A stretch of DNA of 64,000 nucleotides from Eucalyptus grandis (taxonomy: Eukaryota; Streptophyta; Magnoliopsida; Myrtales; Myrtaceae). The translations under genes were made by a program, and so were the position numbers. Location of the stretch: positions 13,717,501 through 13,781,500 of the forward strand of contig NC_052619.1 in NCBI RefSeq assembly GCF_016545825.1. Direction: 5' to 3'. The notes beneath the pieces were generated by a model, which was not told the DNA's origin, searched no databases, and saw only the letters and a list, made by a program, of their open reading frames with translations. Within the stretch, counting starts at the first letter, position 1. Each line of letters opens with the position of its first letter. Shown one piece after another: positions 1-11,381 of the stretch.

Positions 1-150
1 TGACCTCGAACAAACCGGCCAAGAATCGCATTAATTAAACACATTTAACAACTGGAAAATAAGAAGAAGAAAAGAAAGATGTAAAAGGAAAAAAAATGGG
101 TAGGAAAGAATGAGGCTTTGGCTTCTCTACAGGGTCGTAGTTTTGAGTAA

Positions 151-534
151 TTACTGGTCACTAGAACCTGAGAACATGTCAACCACCATTTTCATCATCT
201 TCACTCTCATCTCGAGAGCTAGTATGTAATCTGCCGTCTCCCGGAACAACCCTTCCAAACCCATCGACTCGCTGTTCGGGATCAGCGTCTTCAACGTCCG
301 GACCCGCCGCTCAATCTTCCGCGAGCACCTCGGGACGCCCCTCGAGGCTCCGACCCTGCTTCTCTTCTCGATGTTGTTCAGCCCTCTTCTCCTGATGATC
401 CTTAGCCTCTTCTTGGCCTGAAGCCTCCTCTTGCTCACGGCCGGCCTGCCCTTCGGAGACCCATTCGAGTCATCGGAGTCGAGACCCTTGAAGCCGAGGG
501 AAACGATGAAAGAATGTGGAGAATTAGCCCCCAT
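151..534 (-). CDS. UPB1: UPBEAT1-like atypical bHLH transcription factor
   Basis: Single-exon gene of 127 aa. UPB1 of Arabidopsis is a nuclear regulator that represses peroxidase genes and so sets the reactive-oxygen balance between division and elongation in the root. Seen here: a basic, Arg/Lys-rich stretch at about residues 35-75 (KKRLRIIRRRG and similar), then an HLH-like C-terminal half with RKIERRVRTLKTLIPNSE, the loop residues SMGLEGLFRETA, and helix 2 DYILALEMRVKMMKMV. The basic part lacks the classical H-E-R E-box-contact arrangement, as expected for the atypical bHLH (IBH1/UPB1) group. The start at 534 is preceded on the same strand by a TATA box about 130 bp upstream, giving a short leader. 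It is somewhat longer than the roughly 100 aa Arabidopsis protein, mostly at the N-terminus. The family is confident from the C-terminal half. UPB1 rather than another IBH1-like member is inferred from the loop and helix 2. Confidence 0.85.
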   Translation of the reverse strand: MGANSPHSFIVSLGFKGLDSDDSNGSPKGRPAVSKRRLQAKKRLRIIRRRGLNNIEKRSRVGASRGVPRCSRKIERRVRTLKTLIPNSESMGLEGLFRETADYILALEMRVKMMKMVVDMFSGSSDQ

Positions 535-662
535 TATGGTGAAACGGTATCAAATGTGACTGACGAAGCTCTCCCTATTGATGTCCTGAGCGGAGAGGGG
601 GAGAGAGAGAGAGAGAGCTTTGCGTTGCGTTGTGACATGAACATGGCACGACGGGGAGGGCA

Positions 663-669
663 TTTTATA
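663..669 (-). promoter_or_regulatory. TATA box of the UPB1-like gene
   Basis: On the minus strand the sequence reads TATAAAA, about 130 bp upstream of the UPB1 ATG at 534. Transcription would begin near 630-640, leaving a leader of about 100 nt that includes the CT/GA-rich stretch at 595-620. The function is inferred from sequence and spacing only. Confidence 0.6.
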
Positions 670-3409
670 CGGGCGTGACGATGCTTGGGGAGCTAGGGTT
701 TGGTGGCAATCCGGAGGATAATGCGATTTAATTATAATCACTAGGAGCTAAAAGCAAGAAAAGTGGTGGTGGGGACCGCGGCCCAGCTCGACCGGAGGGC
801 TTCCGAGAGAATGGGATAGCTCAATGGGAAAATGCCAAGTGTACACATACACCTAAGCTAAGCGTAGAGAGCGTTGTGTATCATTATTGTGTTGATCGTC
901 TACTCTCTTCCGCTAATTATTATTACTTTGAGCATGTTCTCGCACCCAGCGCAAAAGATGCACATGTACCCACATGATTATTCTTTCTTCATCACCACCA
1001 CCACCACCACGACCCAACCCACCACCACCCCTCTCTCGAACCACCACCACCACCGCCACCACGGCCACCGTTTCCTCCACCACCGCCTCCATTCATCAGA
1101 TATTACCTCATCAAACCGAGCTGGATTATTCTTTCAGGCCTCCCACCCCTTCCAAATTCAATGCACTGCGGCGTGACCCTTGTGGCCTAATACTTCCAGC
1201 TCAATCGAGCGTGAATGCATGTTTCGTGAACCTTTTTCTCGGGGATTCTTAAGTGGTTAGCCCATGTTTCCTCATGGGAAACCCCATTCATTAAACAATA
1301 AAGAAGTGCAGAACCACGGTGGGTTACCTGTCAAAATTTTGTGTTAGGAACGGTGGACAACGGAGTCATTGATGTTGGATAAGGCATGTTTTTCTTTTCC
1401 CTTTTTATTTTCCTTCTTCTTTAGGCTCTGACATTCATGCACCCATTTTCGATCATGTGACGATGATGGGGGTGGGTTTTTCTTTCGAAAGATCGTTATT
1501 TAATATCCTAAGATCACGTTCTAACATGTTTTTCCGTGAAAAGTACAAGCTCGTGAAGAAGTTCGATCTGCCTTCCGGGGGCAAATCTTTTTGCGGGTAG
1601 ACAAAGATGCAATGCATCTCCTCGCCAATTCGATACACATGACCAATGTTCGCAGGCTCGATACTTAGAATCTCCTTTCTGAATTATAGATGGGTTTTTT
1701 GGATGTTTGACACGTTAATTAATTGGAAAGAATAGATTCACGGGCGGCCCCTAGAGTGACAAGATGTGCACATTCCTATTTTTCTTGTTACTATCTTTTA
1801 ATAGTAGTCAAGGTGATAATATGAATGATTTTCAACGTGTTTCATTATTATTTTTAATAGGAGGCAACAGTAATTAAAGACATACTAGAGAAAGAGTTAT
1901 GCAGACTCCCCCACTACTACTTCTTCTTCTTTTCCTGAAAATCAATGTGGGTATATTTACCACTTCTTCTTTGTTGAAAATGGGAAAAAAAGATGGAGAT
2001 CTATTAAACCCTTTCTGCTTATATTGATTGGTAAGATCACTTTAGCTGATTTACATTTTTATTCAAGAAAATTACCTGATTCCTTTTACATTGCACCTAT
2101 TAAAAATAAAGCTGTATCTTCCTCTTCTTCTTTTGCTGTAATGTTTTATATCATCAGTAGCCATTTCTCCTCAAGATTTCTCAACATTCGAATTTTTTTA
2201 ATTTTCCTCGTCATCACCGACGCTACCATCTGTCTATCATTTTCATAGGATATCTATATAAAAAAGTACACATAATTTGCCCTCATCTAACCAAATCAGA
2301 ATCGTTCCATGCTCTTGCCCGTTTGGATAAGCTCGAGAGAAACCTCTGCACATGAAATAGAAACGTGGGCACTGCTTTAATGCTAATTAATGAACCGATT
2401 CATTTTCTTTTCGGCCGTAAGAGATTAGATGATTCAAATGCATTGGAAGGGTACGCGCGAAGCGAGCCCATAGAATGTATGGCTGTATCCATGTGACCGT
2501 GGCAACTTCTGTGCGATGCGATCTGAATCTGTATTTTGCAAACCCTCCTTCGAAGCCAACAACGGTGGCCTTTTATTCCTTATCTTCGTGTCCCTTTTTC
2601 TCATTCAAATTCCTTTATTTTATCTCATTTCTTTTGCTTGTATTCTACAACAAGAAGCTGCGTCCTCTTTGGTTGGCTAATGGTGAGTTGTGCGATGATA
2701 TCGCCAACTTTTCTTTTTTTCTTTTTCTCTCTTGCAAATGACGGCTGTTGCACATGCATGGCTCAATCAGACCCACATAGCTCGTGTAGCTCTTTCCTTT
2801 GCATTATTGCGTATGCGTTCTTTATTTCTCTTTTGTATTTCCATCTTGTGGATTTTTCTCATTTGATGTTTTGCATAGGCATGCGGTGCAATTATTGGGG
2901 TTGCCCTAGCTTAGGTCATGGTGCTCTTGTTAGGGCATCTATTTTGTCCCCGTGCGGATGATCTATGATGGGCGCATTTATACTCGATATTCCTCCACTT
3001 TTGATATGCATCATACACATGACAAGTTGCTTCCTTTGATTTATACATATTTTTCCCCACCCTTTTCGGTTCATCGTGAGTCTTGGACATTGGAGTAATG
3101 GTTCTTGCAAGAGATATCTCGTGCAAATTTATGTTGGACTTCTTCTCTAGCCAAATTGTTGTCTCCAATGAGCATTTGACACTGTGGATTAGCTCTAAAG
3201 TATTATTTCCCTTCGGGAGACGCAATTCAACAACATTCTGACTTCTTAGTGGCATGTGTCCACCTCTTTAAAAACAGATTATTTAAGTATTTGTGGACAT
3301 TACTAAGCACTAATAACCAAAATGACATTATCTTCTCGAAAATGGTCCTTCCAAATTCTTAAATTCTCACTCACTCAAACCATCCGAAACCAATTTATAA
3401 TCAGAGGAA

Positions 3410-3713
3410 AAATAGCACAAATAATTTTTTCTTTTGCGCAAATGGTCAATAAACTTTAACCCAATGTGTAATGTGATTCATGAATTTTTGATTTGTTCAA
3501 TGCAGCATCCCTAAATTATATGAAAATATTCAATGTTGTCCATAAATTTAAAGTAGTTGAAGGATAACATTAAATATTTATATATAATTCATGGACCAGT
3601 ATGAATATTTACAGAAAATTCGGAGACGGCACCAAATAAATTCAAAGTTCAAAAATCATATTATATATTAGACTAAAATTTATGGAACATTGATGTCATT
3701 ATCCCAAAATTAA
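3410..3713. mobile_element. Foldback (MITE-like) element
   Basis: The left arm, from about 3420 (GGTCAATAAACTTTAACCCA and onward), is an imperfect inverted copy of the right arm ending near 3713. Read on the minus strand, the right arm gives TCCATAAATTTTAGTCTAAT followed by matching blocks such as TATAATATGATTTTTGAA. The arms are about 130-140 bp and fold into one long hairpin with no coding capacity. This fits a non-autonomous class II element. The exact ends and any target-site duplication were not fixed by eye. Confidence 0.6.
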
Positions 3714-3996
3714 ATCACTCAAACCCTAAACTCGACCGCAGCTGCCATGCCCATCACTTCTCGGTTGGCTGTTGCTCACCATCGACATCATGATACTGCA
3801 TGCGGAGGACGGGTCGTGGCAATGCCGACCTCGATCCAAGGCCGCCCACGATTGCTGGGTGACCTTAAATCGAGGTCTCGAGCTGCAGCAAGACCACGGG
3901 CGACCTTGGTGACCTGACAGCTTTGACCTCAAACAGAGTTTCATACCTCGGCCGTTGCCATAGAAATCAAATCACCCTTGCAGGTCTATTCTGTGC

Positions 3997-4000
<4 letters not shown>

Positions 4001-4035
<35 letters not shown>
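4001..4035. repeat. (GA)n microsatellite
   Basis: About 35 bp of perfect GA dinucleotide followed by a G-rich run. No gene is nearby. Confidence 0.95.
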
Positions 4036-4042
<7 letters not shown>

Positions 4043-4666
4043 AGGAGGGCTGACGGCGGAGGTAGGGACGGCAGTGGATAGCGTCGACAGAAATGGTGGG
4101 GGAGGGGTGGACGGTCGCAGACGATGGTGGGTGGTGGATGGGGGTTGTGGGTACTGGAAGTTATTATCTGCGAGAGAATTCGAGGGATTAGAATTTGCAA
4201 GGAGGAGAATTCGGTATTTCCTTCGCGGGATTTTGTCCGCTAACGGTATGGAAGTAGCCATTCGATCCAAAACAAAGGTACATTATTTGTTATATTGTCT
4301 CAAGAACGGTACAAATTCACAGAACATGACAGTGACTACGAAACATTACCAAATTCTTGCAATTTAATTATGTCGGGCTGTGCGACCATCCAATCAAAGA
4401 TTAGGTTTAGGGTCGCTTAATCAATGATGAGTGTGGTGGCGCAAGAGATTAGATGGGGGAGCTGCTCTCGATTGAGGAGGGAGGGAGGGGGTCCAATAGC
4501 ACGTGTGATTAGACCCTAAACTCATCGATAAATCACCTAATTATGGTGCCCAATACGGCCCCATATCAGCACGGGGAATCGAATGGAAGCCATGTTCTCC
4601 ATGTGCACGAGGGAAAGGGAAGCAAGCATCTATCGACCTCCCCCCCATGTAGATTAGAGCTTTTAA

Positions 4667-4671
<5 letters not shown>

Positions 4672-4717
<46 letters not shown>
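4672..4717. repeat. (CT)n microsatellite
   Basis: About 46 bp of uninterrupted CT dinucleotide, likely to be length-polymorphic. Confidence 0.95.
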
Positions 4718-4718
<1 letters not shown>

Positions 4719-5008
4719 AATATGAATTTAATTTTCTTGCAAGCATTTTTAATTTCTTTTTTGTTTTTATTTTGGGCGGGGGGTGACCTGTCGTGGCCTT
4801 GTCAGGTACTTTTGAGAACAGATGGGGCCAAGCTGGAGTGCACACGTGGCGCAGGAAAGTGGAGTTTTGGATGTCCACACGTTCATGGGGTCGATGCGAG
4901 CGGGGCATGGGGGGAGGCTTTTCGGAACCTTCGTGTCCAAATCCTCATGTGCTCGCTGATCTGGACACGTGCATTTAATGATTTTTTTTCCCACTTTATT
5001 ACATAAAT

Positions 5009-5028
5009 ACACACACACACACACACAC
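5009..5028. repeat. (AC)n microsatellite
   Basis: Short perfect AC repeat in AT-rich intergenic DNA. Confidence 0.9.
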
Positions 5029-5204
5029 AAACATACGTACATTCCAGAGTTGAGCAAGTTGAATAAATTTGTTATAAAAAAAAAAGGGGTAGTTATCTTT
5101 GAATTGATAAAATGAGGAATGGTGGTGGATGAGACCCATCATTATTTTCCACTATTATTGTTTTTATGAAAGATATCTTTTTTGAAGGATTAAGAAACGA
5201 GTCG

Positions 5205-7690
5205 ATTAAGCGTTTCCTCTTTGTATATGCATTATATATATTTACGAATATGAATATATATTTTGTTGTTGCATAAGCGAAAACCTATATTAGACGGTCA
5301 GCGTGCTTGATTTTAGTCTCTTGCTCCCAATGTTAAAATGATATTCTATGCATTGTTGAAAAAGCCCAAAAGAAAATGCCCAGTGGTTTCGGCCTTGTTA
5401 GGGTTATGTGGAGGTTGGGTTTGTTGGGCTATTGGGTATGAATGCCCAAAAGAACGACAGCGATGTTGCTTTTTCTGGATCAATAAAGGTTGGGCCATGA
5501 AGTCGTGGATCTCATCGTCTTCCCCCAGCAACGTAGCTGAACAGCTGGGCCCCTAACAGTGCACCCAAACCCTTTTCCAAATTGGGTTAATACCACAAAA
5601 ATCACAAATTGATATACTAATCGGGATGTCAAAAATATCGGAATGGGACCGACCTGACCCTATTTTTGGTTCAAGTACTATACGGTTCGGATCGCGAACA
5701 CATATGTACAAGTCGGTTTTTGGGTATCACGAAAATCTGAACTATTGATAGCCTTAAGTCTTAACCAACACTATATTTACCTTAAAACTAATTTTTGTTT
5801 CACCAAGAATTTTAATTTGGTACATTCGTGATAAATCTTCCATCCGTTAGTTTCCGTTAATATCTCATTAAATTGTCGATGAGGAAACACAAGTGACAAC
5901 AAAACTTCAACGATTGGCGTGGGTCCAATGTGGAAATTCAATACAAATGGATAACATAGTCTTGAGGAAACCAAATATGAAGGAAATGATCCGAGATTGG
6001 AAAATCTGCTAATTTTTCCTTTTCGTATAATTTCACAATAAGGTTTTGGTAGATTCGTCATGGATGCATCAGTTTGTAATATTTTTGCAACATAAAAATT
6101 AGTTTACGGTAAATGTAATAAATTTGTGCAAAAAAATTAGGAGCTACCCAGAACCAAACTAGACTAGTCTAGAACCAACAGTTCCTATGATGACCAATTT
6201 AGTTCTTAGGTCCAATTTATTGGGCCTGGTGAGTACTAGTCCAATTCCTAGCTCCAAAGGTGAAATCGCCCAACCAAATTAGATTGGTAAATATATGATT
6301 TTTTCTAAAATTTTTATGTTTTAAATTTTCAAATCAAATCTGAGTTTCCTTTTTGTATCTCTGTATCTCTCACCTCACTCATCTCATGGTGTCACCTCCC
6401 TCCCTCACTCTCGCTATTGGTGGCCCGCAACCTTGTCAATCCCCTTCTTACTCTTGCTTTAGATTGTCTTTGGCCTCGTTGATCCGTCTGTCACTCTTGC
6501 TCTTGATCGCCTCTGACCTCATCGTTCGTTCTCAAGTCTCATACCTCTTTTGAAATGGGAACATTTTGAACAGTTCCATGAATCGAGTCCAATTCTTAGG
6601 TAGGTCAATGAAACTAACAAGCAGTTTTCAATTTCAATTTTCTGAAACTAATTTTTAGCAGACAATTCCTAGTTTCAAGGTGAGAAACACCCACCTTGAA
6701 ACCAATCATCTCTATAATTTAATACACATGCACTCATTTGAAATCTTTGGCGGAATTCCTGTGGGTGCTAATCCGCAAAAAGGAAGAGGTACAGCCCCAA
6801 CAACGGCCGCATGAATCAAGCAAGACAAGACAGCACCATCAAAAGCTCAACGCCGACACAAACTAGACATTCCTGCTTTTCCACGTTAAAGGCGGTTAAT
6901 TTAGTTAGTCTTGGTTGGAATCTCTCTCTCTCTCAAGTTGGTGGTCTAACTCCGCAACTTCCCATGCATCTGTCTGTCTTCGACAACCTTCCTCGTGACA
7001 ACTCCATCGCTTTTGTCTGCATAATAACGTTTGCGGCCTAAAAAAAGAAAATTATATGTATGTCTATTATTTTGATTGGGCCGACCACAAATTAGTGGAT
7101 GATATCCTACTTTGTTTATTTGGCTCCGGAAACGCGTCTTCATAAAGCTAATGACTCGGTCTCTCTCGCTCATCAACTCACCTAACTTCTTTTTGCACGG
7201 AATGTTAGCTGAAAGAACAGTGTCTTATGTCGGTTCCCCGACAAGGGCCTCGGGCCGAGCCCCGTTGTCCTGCCGCCGTTCGCTCGGTTCTCTGCCTTCC
7301 TCACGCTTCTTTTAAGAGAATATCAAAAGAGGGTCCTAACTTGCTAAATCTTACTAAAGGCACTTTTAGAAAAATTAGAGTTGTGTCCATTTCAAGAGAT
7401 TAGCATCGACCATTTATATCTTTTCAATTTTCAAAGTGTCTTGACATATGTTTTTTTCTTTTCTGATTAACTTAATAAGTATCTCGAGAGTATTCGTTAA
7501 AAAGACTCGTTTTTCCAATAATTTTTTTCATTTTTTATGCATCTTTGTGAATTTGCCATAAAGGTTTCTGAGCTTTTTTGGAACAAGTGATTTATGCATG
7601 TATGAACCATAGATAACATCATGCTTGTGTAAACGTGGAAGGATTTCGACTTTTAACTCATTTTAAATACCTCTCATTGAGTCAGATAAT
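5205..7690. repeat. Segmental tandem duplication, unit 1
   Basis: This block aligns in order, by eye, with the directly adjacent block 7705-12690. Anchors are: AGACGGTCAGCGTGCTTGAT (about 5293) with its partner at 7801; GTGCACCCAAACCC (about 5560) with partners at 9954 and 11310; the Met-Asn-Gln-Ala-coding stretch near 6811 with its partner near 11995; and the TGTATGAACCATA motif at 7599 with its partner at 12617. Unit 1 has no pectinesterase sequence. It carries about 600 bp (6125-6715) that unit 2 lacks. No intact gene was found in it. Confidence 0.75.
6125..6715. mobile_element. Probable insertion present only in duplication unit 1
   Basis: The flanks of this stretch are adjacent in the sister unit: sequence near 6110 corresponds to about 11890, and AATCTTTGG at 6740 to 11937. 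The roughly 600 bp between has no counterpart. It is rich in the CCAATTCCTAGCTCC/GGTTCC-type words common in plant non-autonomous elements. Terminal inverted repeats are weak, and the element class is not clear. Confidence 0.4.
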
Positions 7691-8037
7691 TATGTAGTGA
7701 GTCAATTAAGTGTTCAGTCTATGTATATAAACATTATATATACGTACATAGGTATATGAACATATATACTTTGTGGTTGCATAAGCAAAATCCTATACTA
7801 GACGGTTAGCGTGCTTGATTTTAATCTCTTGCTCCCAAAGTTAAAATGATATTCTATACATTATTGAAAAAGCCCAAAAAATAATTCCAAAAGTTTTTGG
7901 CCTTTTTTGGGGTCTGTGGAGGTTGGGTTTGGGCCTACGCCCAAAAAACATAAGTGATGTTGCTTTTTCTGGATCAAAATGAAGGCTGGGCCATGAAGTT
8001 GTGGATCTCATTGTCTTCCCCAGCTATACGAAGATAA

Positions 8038-8550
8038 ATAGATTACCCACATAATGTTCTCCAATTTTTGTCCAACTTCAACATTCTCTTCATACGTACC
8101 AGCCTTGAAATAGATAATGTATCTTGTTGTGCCAGACTACTTCAATGCTACGATTGTACGAACCATCTTGGGCCACCACGATATTAGCCATAGACGATGC
8201 AAACGGAGACTGCAAGAGCATTCTATTGCCAGGCCTCAGCCAAGTAGGGAACTCATTGGTGTAGTTCGGTGTAGCATAGGTACATAGTTTGCGGACAAAG
8301 CATTGCTTCTCAACTTGAAAATGTTATTTGGCATCAAGGGCAACGTTGTCTAAGACACCAAGCTTGGTGAACTCGGCCCGACAGGTCTCGAGGTTGAGCT
8401 CTCTTGAGGGCAACTTGCTTCGAGGCTTTAAGGAGATTGGATTTTCACTTGAGAGCGGTCTGGTTATGGCTCTGGGTCAATAAGTACTTATATGGTTGTT
8501 GGTAAGGCATTTTGCTACACCATGATTTCACATTGCTGGAGGAATAGCTA
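8038..8550 (-). pseudogene. Pectinesterase pseudogene fragment A (inhibitor domain + start of catalytic domain)
   Basis: Minus-strand translation gives a pectinesterase N-terminal half in broken frames. First comes a PMEI-like stretch, SNVKSWCSKMPYQQPYKYLL, then a stop. A frame change leads to LETCRAEFTKLGVLDNVALDAK and another stop. Then comes the linker NEFPTWLRPGNRMLLQ followed by ANIVVAQDGS, the hallmark opening of the pectin methylesterase domain. After a further frame change it reads YIIYFKAGTYEENVEVG. The copy ends abruptly near 8038. Intact relatives of about 500-580 aa de-esterify wall pectin. This copy has at least two stops and two frameshifts and no C-terminal half, so it is dead. 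Confidence 0.85.
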
Positions 8551-8686
8551 GAAATGGTTTGAGATAGCAAAAGAGGCAAAAAAGAGAAGGATCGTGAACA
8601 TTTTTATAATAAAAGGGTTTTCCTAGGAGCCAACATCTAACATCAACTTAAGAACAATAATGCTGAAGATAGGAATATGGAATTTG

Positions 8687-10028
8687 TGTATTTCAACATA
8701 CATATTAATGAATAATACATTGATCTATTTATATGTTTTATTATATAACTATTTTAATATAATATCCCAATCAAGATATGCATAATTAATGGAGATCTAC
8801 GTGCAACATACGTGCCATATGCGTGCCATATGTGTGCAATCTTGAGTGATATGGATAATTGACATAATAATCAAAATATCTCTAACAATGGAACTTATTT
8901 TAAAGAAATCCTTGATTATTTCTAACAATATTAATGAATTCTATTTACTACATAAAATCTAAATATCATCTTTCTTTGTGAATGAATTGTGACAAAGTCA
9001 AACTTTAAGCTTCGCTATGATTTTCTGCCTTTGCAAAGCTTAAAGACTAGATGCAAGGCATGCCATTGGCAAGGAACTTCGAAGCCTTTGTCACGCTTGT
9101 GATGACATGATAACTTGCCCACTTGACCCTGTTTGCAGTCAATGACCCAAGGACTATGTTCATATACTCTCCATAGTAAAAAGTCGTAACGGCAAAGTCA
9201 CCACCCCACTTCTACCAATCGGCCAAGTTAATTAGGCTATCAAGATAAGTCTTCATGAAAACAGTTCTTGAATATTTTTGCCACGACCTTCCAAGGTACA
9301 TTTTGACAGAGCTTTGAATTGATTTCAGGTATAAAACTGCGGTGACTTTGTAGTTGTGGATGGAGATGCTTGTATTTTTGTTGGGATCGGTTTGGCCTAT
9401 GCAATGAAGGTATTGACCTTGTCGGGAGGGTTTTTTGGCATGGATGTTATAAATCTAGAGAATAACTACAACATTTCCAAAGATAAAGTCAATGGTGCCA
9501 TAGAAGTCACACTCTTTGTAGAACTGTCGCTCAGAAGAACATAAAAAGTATCGCGATAACCCTCAAAGCCACATCGATAATAGACCAAGAGGTTGGAGTT
9601 GGAATACAAAGTAATTGTTTGGTGATTTGGCAACGGCAATGTGTCAAAAAGTGATGTCTTAGGCGATGAATCCATCACCACAACAATCTATACATACTAG
9701 CCCTGATATATATTATATAATTTATTGTGCTAGATCGCTTCAATGTTGTGTTACAGATTTGCCAATCGTTTTGTAGATCCCCGAACCATCTTGGACCATC
9801 AAGATGTTAGCCTTACATGCCGTGGACAAAGTTTGTAGGATCTTCTAGTTGCCTAGCCTCACCCAAGTAAGGAACTCATTGATGTAGTTCGGCATAATGT
9901 AGGGCACACAGTTTGTGGAGAGAGTGCTGCTTATCAATAGCTTGGTCCCTAATAGTGCACCCAAACCCTTCTCCAACTTGGATAATGACACAAAAATCAC
10001 AAACTAATATACCGATGCCAAAAATACC
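8687..10028. repeat. 1.34-kb tandem repeat, copy 1 (carries pectinesterase pseudogene B)
   Basis: Begins with GAATTTGTGTATTTCAA and repeats as 10029-11381. The junction is sharp at about 10029, where ...CAAAAATACCC runs directly into GAATTTGTGTATTTC. The words ATGGATGGAGATGC at 9356 and 10719 are 1363 bp apart. Much of the two copies is near-identical, so this duplication is younger than the surrounding 5205-12690 duplication. Confidence 0.85.
9049..9935 (-). pseudogene. Pectinesterase pseudogene B
   Basis: Reading the minus strand from 9935 downward gives a nearly full catalytic domain in broken frames. In order: [40 protein letters not shown] then [10 protein letters not shown]; after a frameshift, [20 protein letters not shown], which holds the active-site region; a stop; then GQTDPNKNTSISIHN; and finally YLGRSWQKYSRTVFMKTYLD, DFAVTTFYYGEYMN and NRVKWASYHVI. 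Stops and frameshifts interrupt it at several points, including a TAG within the LADW-KWGGD block. The PMEI domain is missing. Family assignment is very secure. It is non-functional as it stands. Confidence 0.88.
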
Positions 10029-11381
10029 CGAATTTGTGTATTTCAATAGACATATTAATGAAGAATACATTGATCTATTTATATGTCTTATTAGATAACT
10101 ATTTTAATATAATATCTCAATCAAGATATGCACAATTAAAGGGAGATCTATGTGCAATATACGTGCCATATGCGTGCAATATGTGTGCCATATGTGTGCA
10201 ATCTTGAGTGATATGGATAATTAACATAATAATCAAAATATCTCTAACAATGGAAATTATTTTAAAGAAATCCTTAATTATTTTTAATAATATTAATGAA
10301 TTCTATTTACTGCATAAAATCTAAATATCATCTTTCTCTGTGAATGAATTGTGACAGAGTCAAATTTTATGGTTCGCTATGATTTATTGCCTTTGCAAAG
10401 CTTAAAGACTAGATGTGTAAGGCATGCCATTGGCAAGGAACTTCGAAGCCTTTGTCACACTTGTGATGACATGATAACTTGCCCACTTGACCCTGTTTGC
10501 AATCAATGACCCAAGGACCGTGTTCATATACTCTCCATAGTAAAAAGTCGTAACGGCAAGTCACCATCCCACTTCAACCAATCGGCCGAGTTAATTAGGC
10601 TATCAAGATAAGTCTTCATGAAAACAATTATTGAATAAATTTGCCACGACCTTCCAAGGTACATTTTGACAGAGCTTTGAATTGATCTCAGGTATAAAAC
10701 TACGATAACTTTGTAGTTGTGGATGGAGATGCCTGTATTTTTGTTGGGATCGGTTTGGCCTATGCAATGAAGGTATTGACCCTGTTGGGAGGGTTTTTAG
10801 GCATGGATGTTATAAATATGGAGAATAACAAAGATAAAGTCAATGGTGCCATAGAAGTCACACCCTTTGTAGAACTGTCACTCATAATGAACATAAAGGG
10901 TGTCATGATAACCCTCGAAGCCACATCGATAGTAGACCAAGAGGTCGGAGTTGGAACACAAAGTAATTGTTTGGTGATTTGGCAACGGCAATGTGTCAAA
11001 AAGTGATGTCTTAGGCGATGAATCCGTCACCACAACAATCTATACATACTGGCCTTGATATGGATTATATAATTTATTGTGCTAGATCGCTTCAATGCTG
11101 CGTTACAGATTTGCCAATTGTTTTGTAGTTCCCTAAACCATCTTGGACCGTCAAGATGTTAGCCTTACATGCCGTGGACAAAGTTTGTAGGAGCTTCTAG
11201 TTGCCTAGCCTCACCCAAGTAAGGAACTCATTGGTGTAGTTCGGCATAATGTAGGGCACATAGTTTGTGGACCGAGCGCTTCTTATCAATAGCATGGTCC
11301 CTAACAATGCACCCAAACCCTTCTCCAACTAGGATAATGACACAAAAATCACAAACTAATATACCGATGCCAAAAATACCC
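10029..11381. repeat. 1.35-kb tandem repeat, copy 2 (carries pectinesterase pseudogene C)
   Basis: Second copy of 8687-10028, in the same orientation. It differs by scattered substitutions and small indels, including loss of about 14 bp in the active-site block near 10828. Confidence 0.85.
10405..11292 (-). pseudogene. Pectinesterase pseudogene C
   Basis: Same content and order as copy [61 protein letters not shown] followed by a small deletion of the GNVVV segment; GQTDPNKNTGISIHN; then the YLGR...YSRT and YYGEYMN C-terminal blocks. It shares some stops with copy B (for example after KSVTQH and SDLAQ), so inactivation began before the two copies separated. It also has lesions of its own. 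Confidence 0.88.

Larger units (their letters stand above)
742..5204. other. Intergenic region, no gene recognised
   Basis: No reading frame here resembles a known protein. It holds a CCA-rich low-complexity patch (about 990-1095), a foldback element (3410-3713), three microsatellites (4001-4035, 4672-4717, 5009-5028) and AT-rich filler. Short open frames at 2475-2961 and 3978-4367 are low-complexity and have no start context or codon pattern that I would trust. Confidence 0.6.

Noticed and set aside
874..1252. His/Thr/Pro-rich frames near a CCA repeat
   Set aside because: Low-complexity CCA tract read in two frames. No gene structure or conserved domain.
4722..5057. Short frames on both strands near the CT and AC microsatellites
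   Set aside because: They overlap microsatellites, differ between strands and have no recognisable domain.
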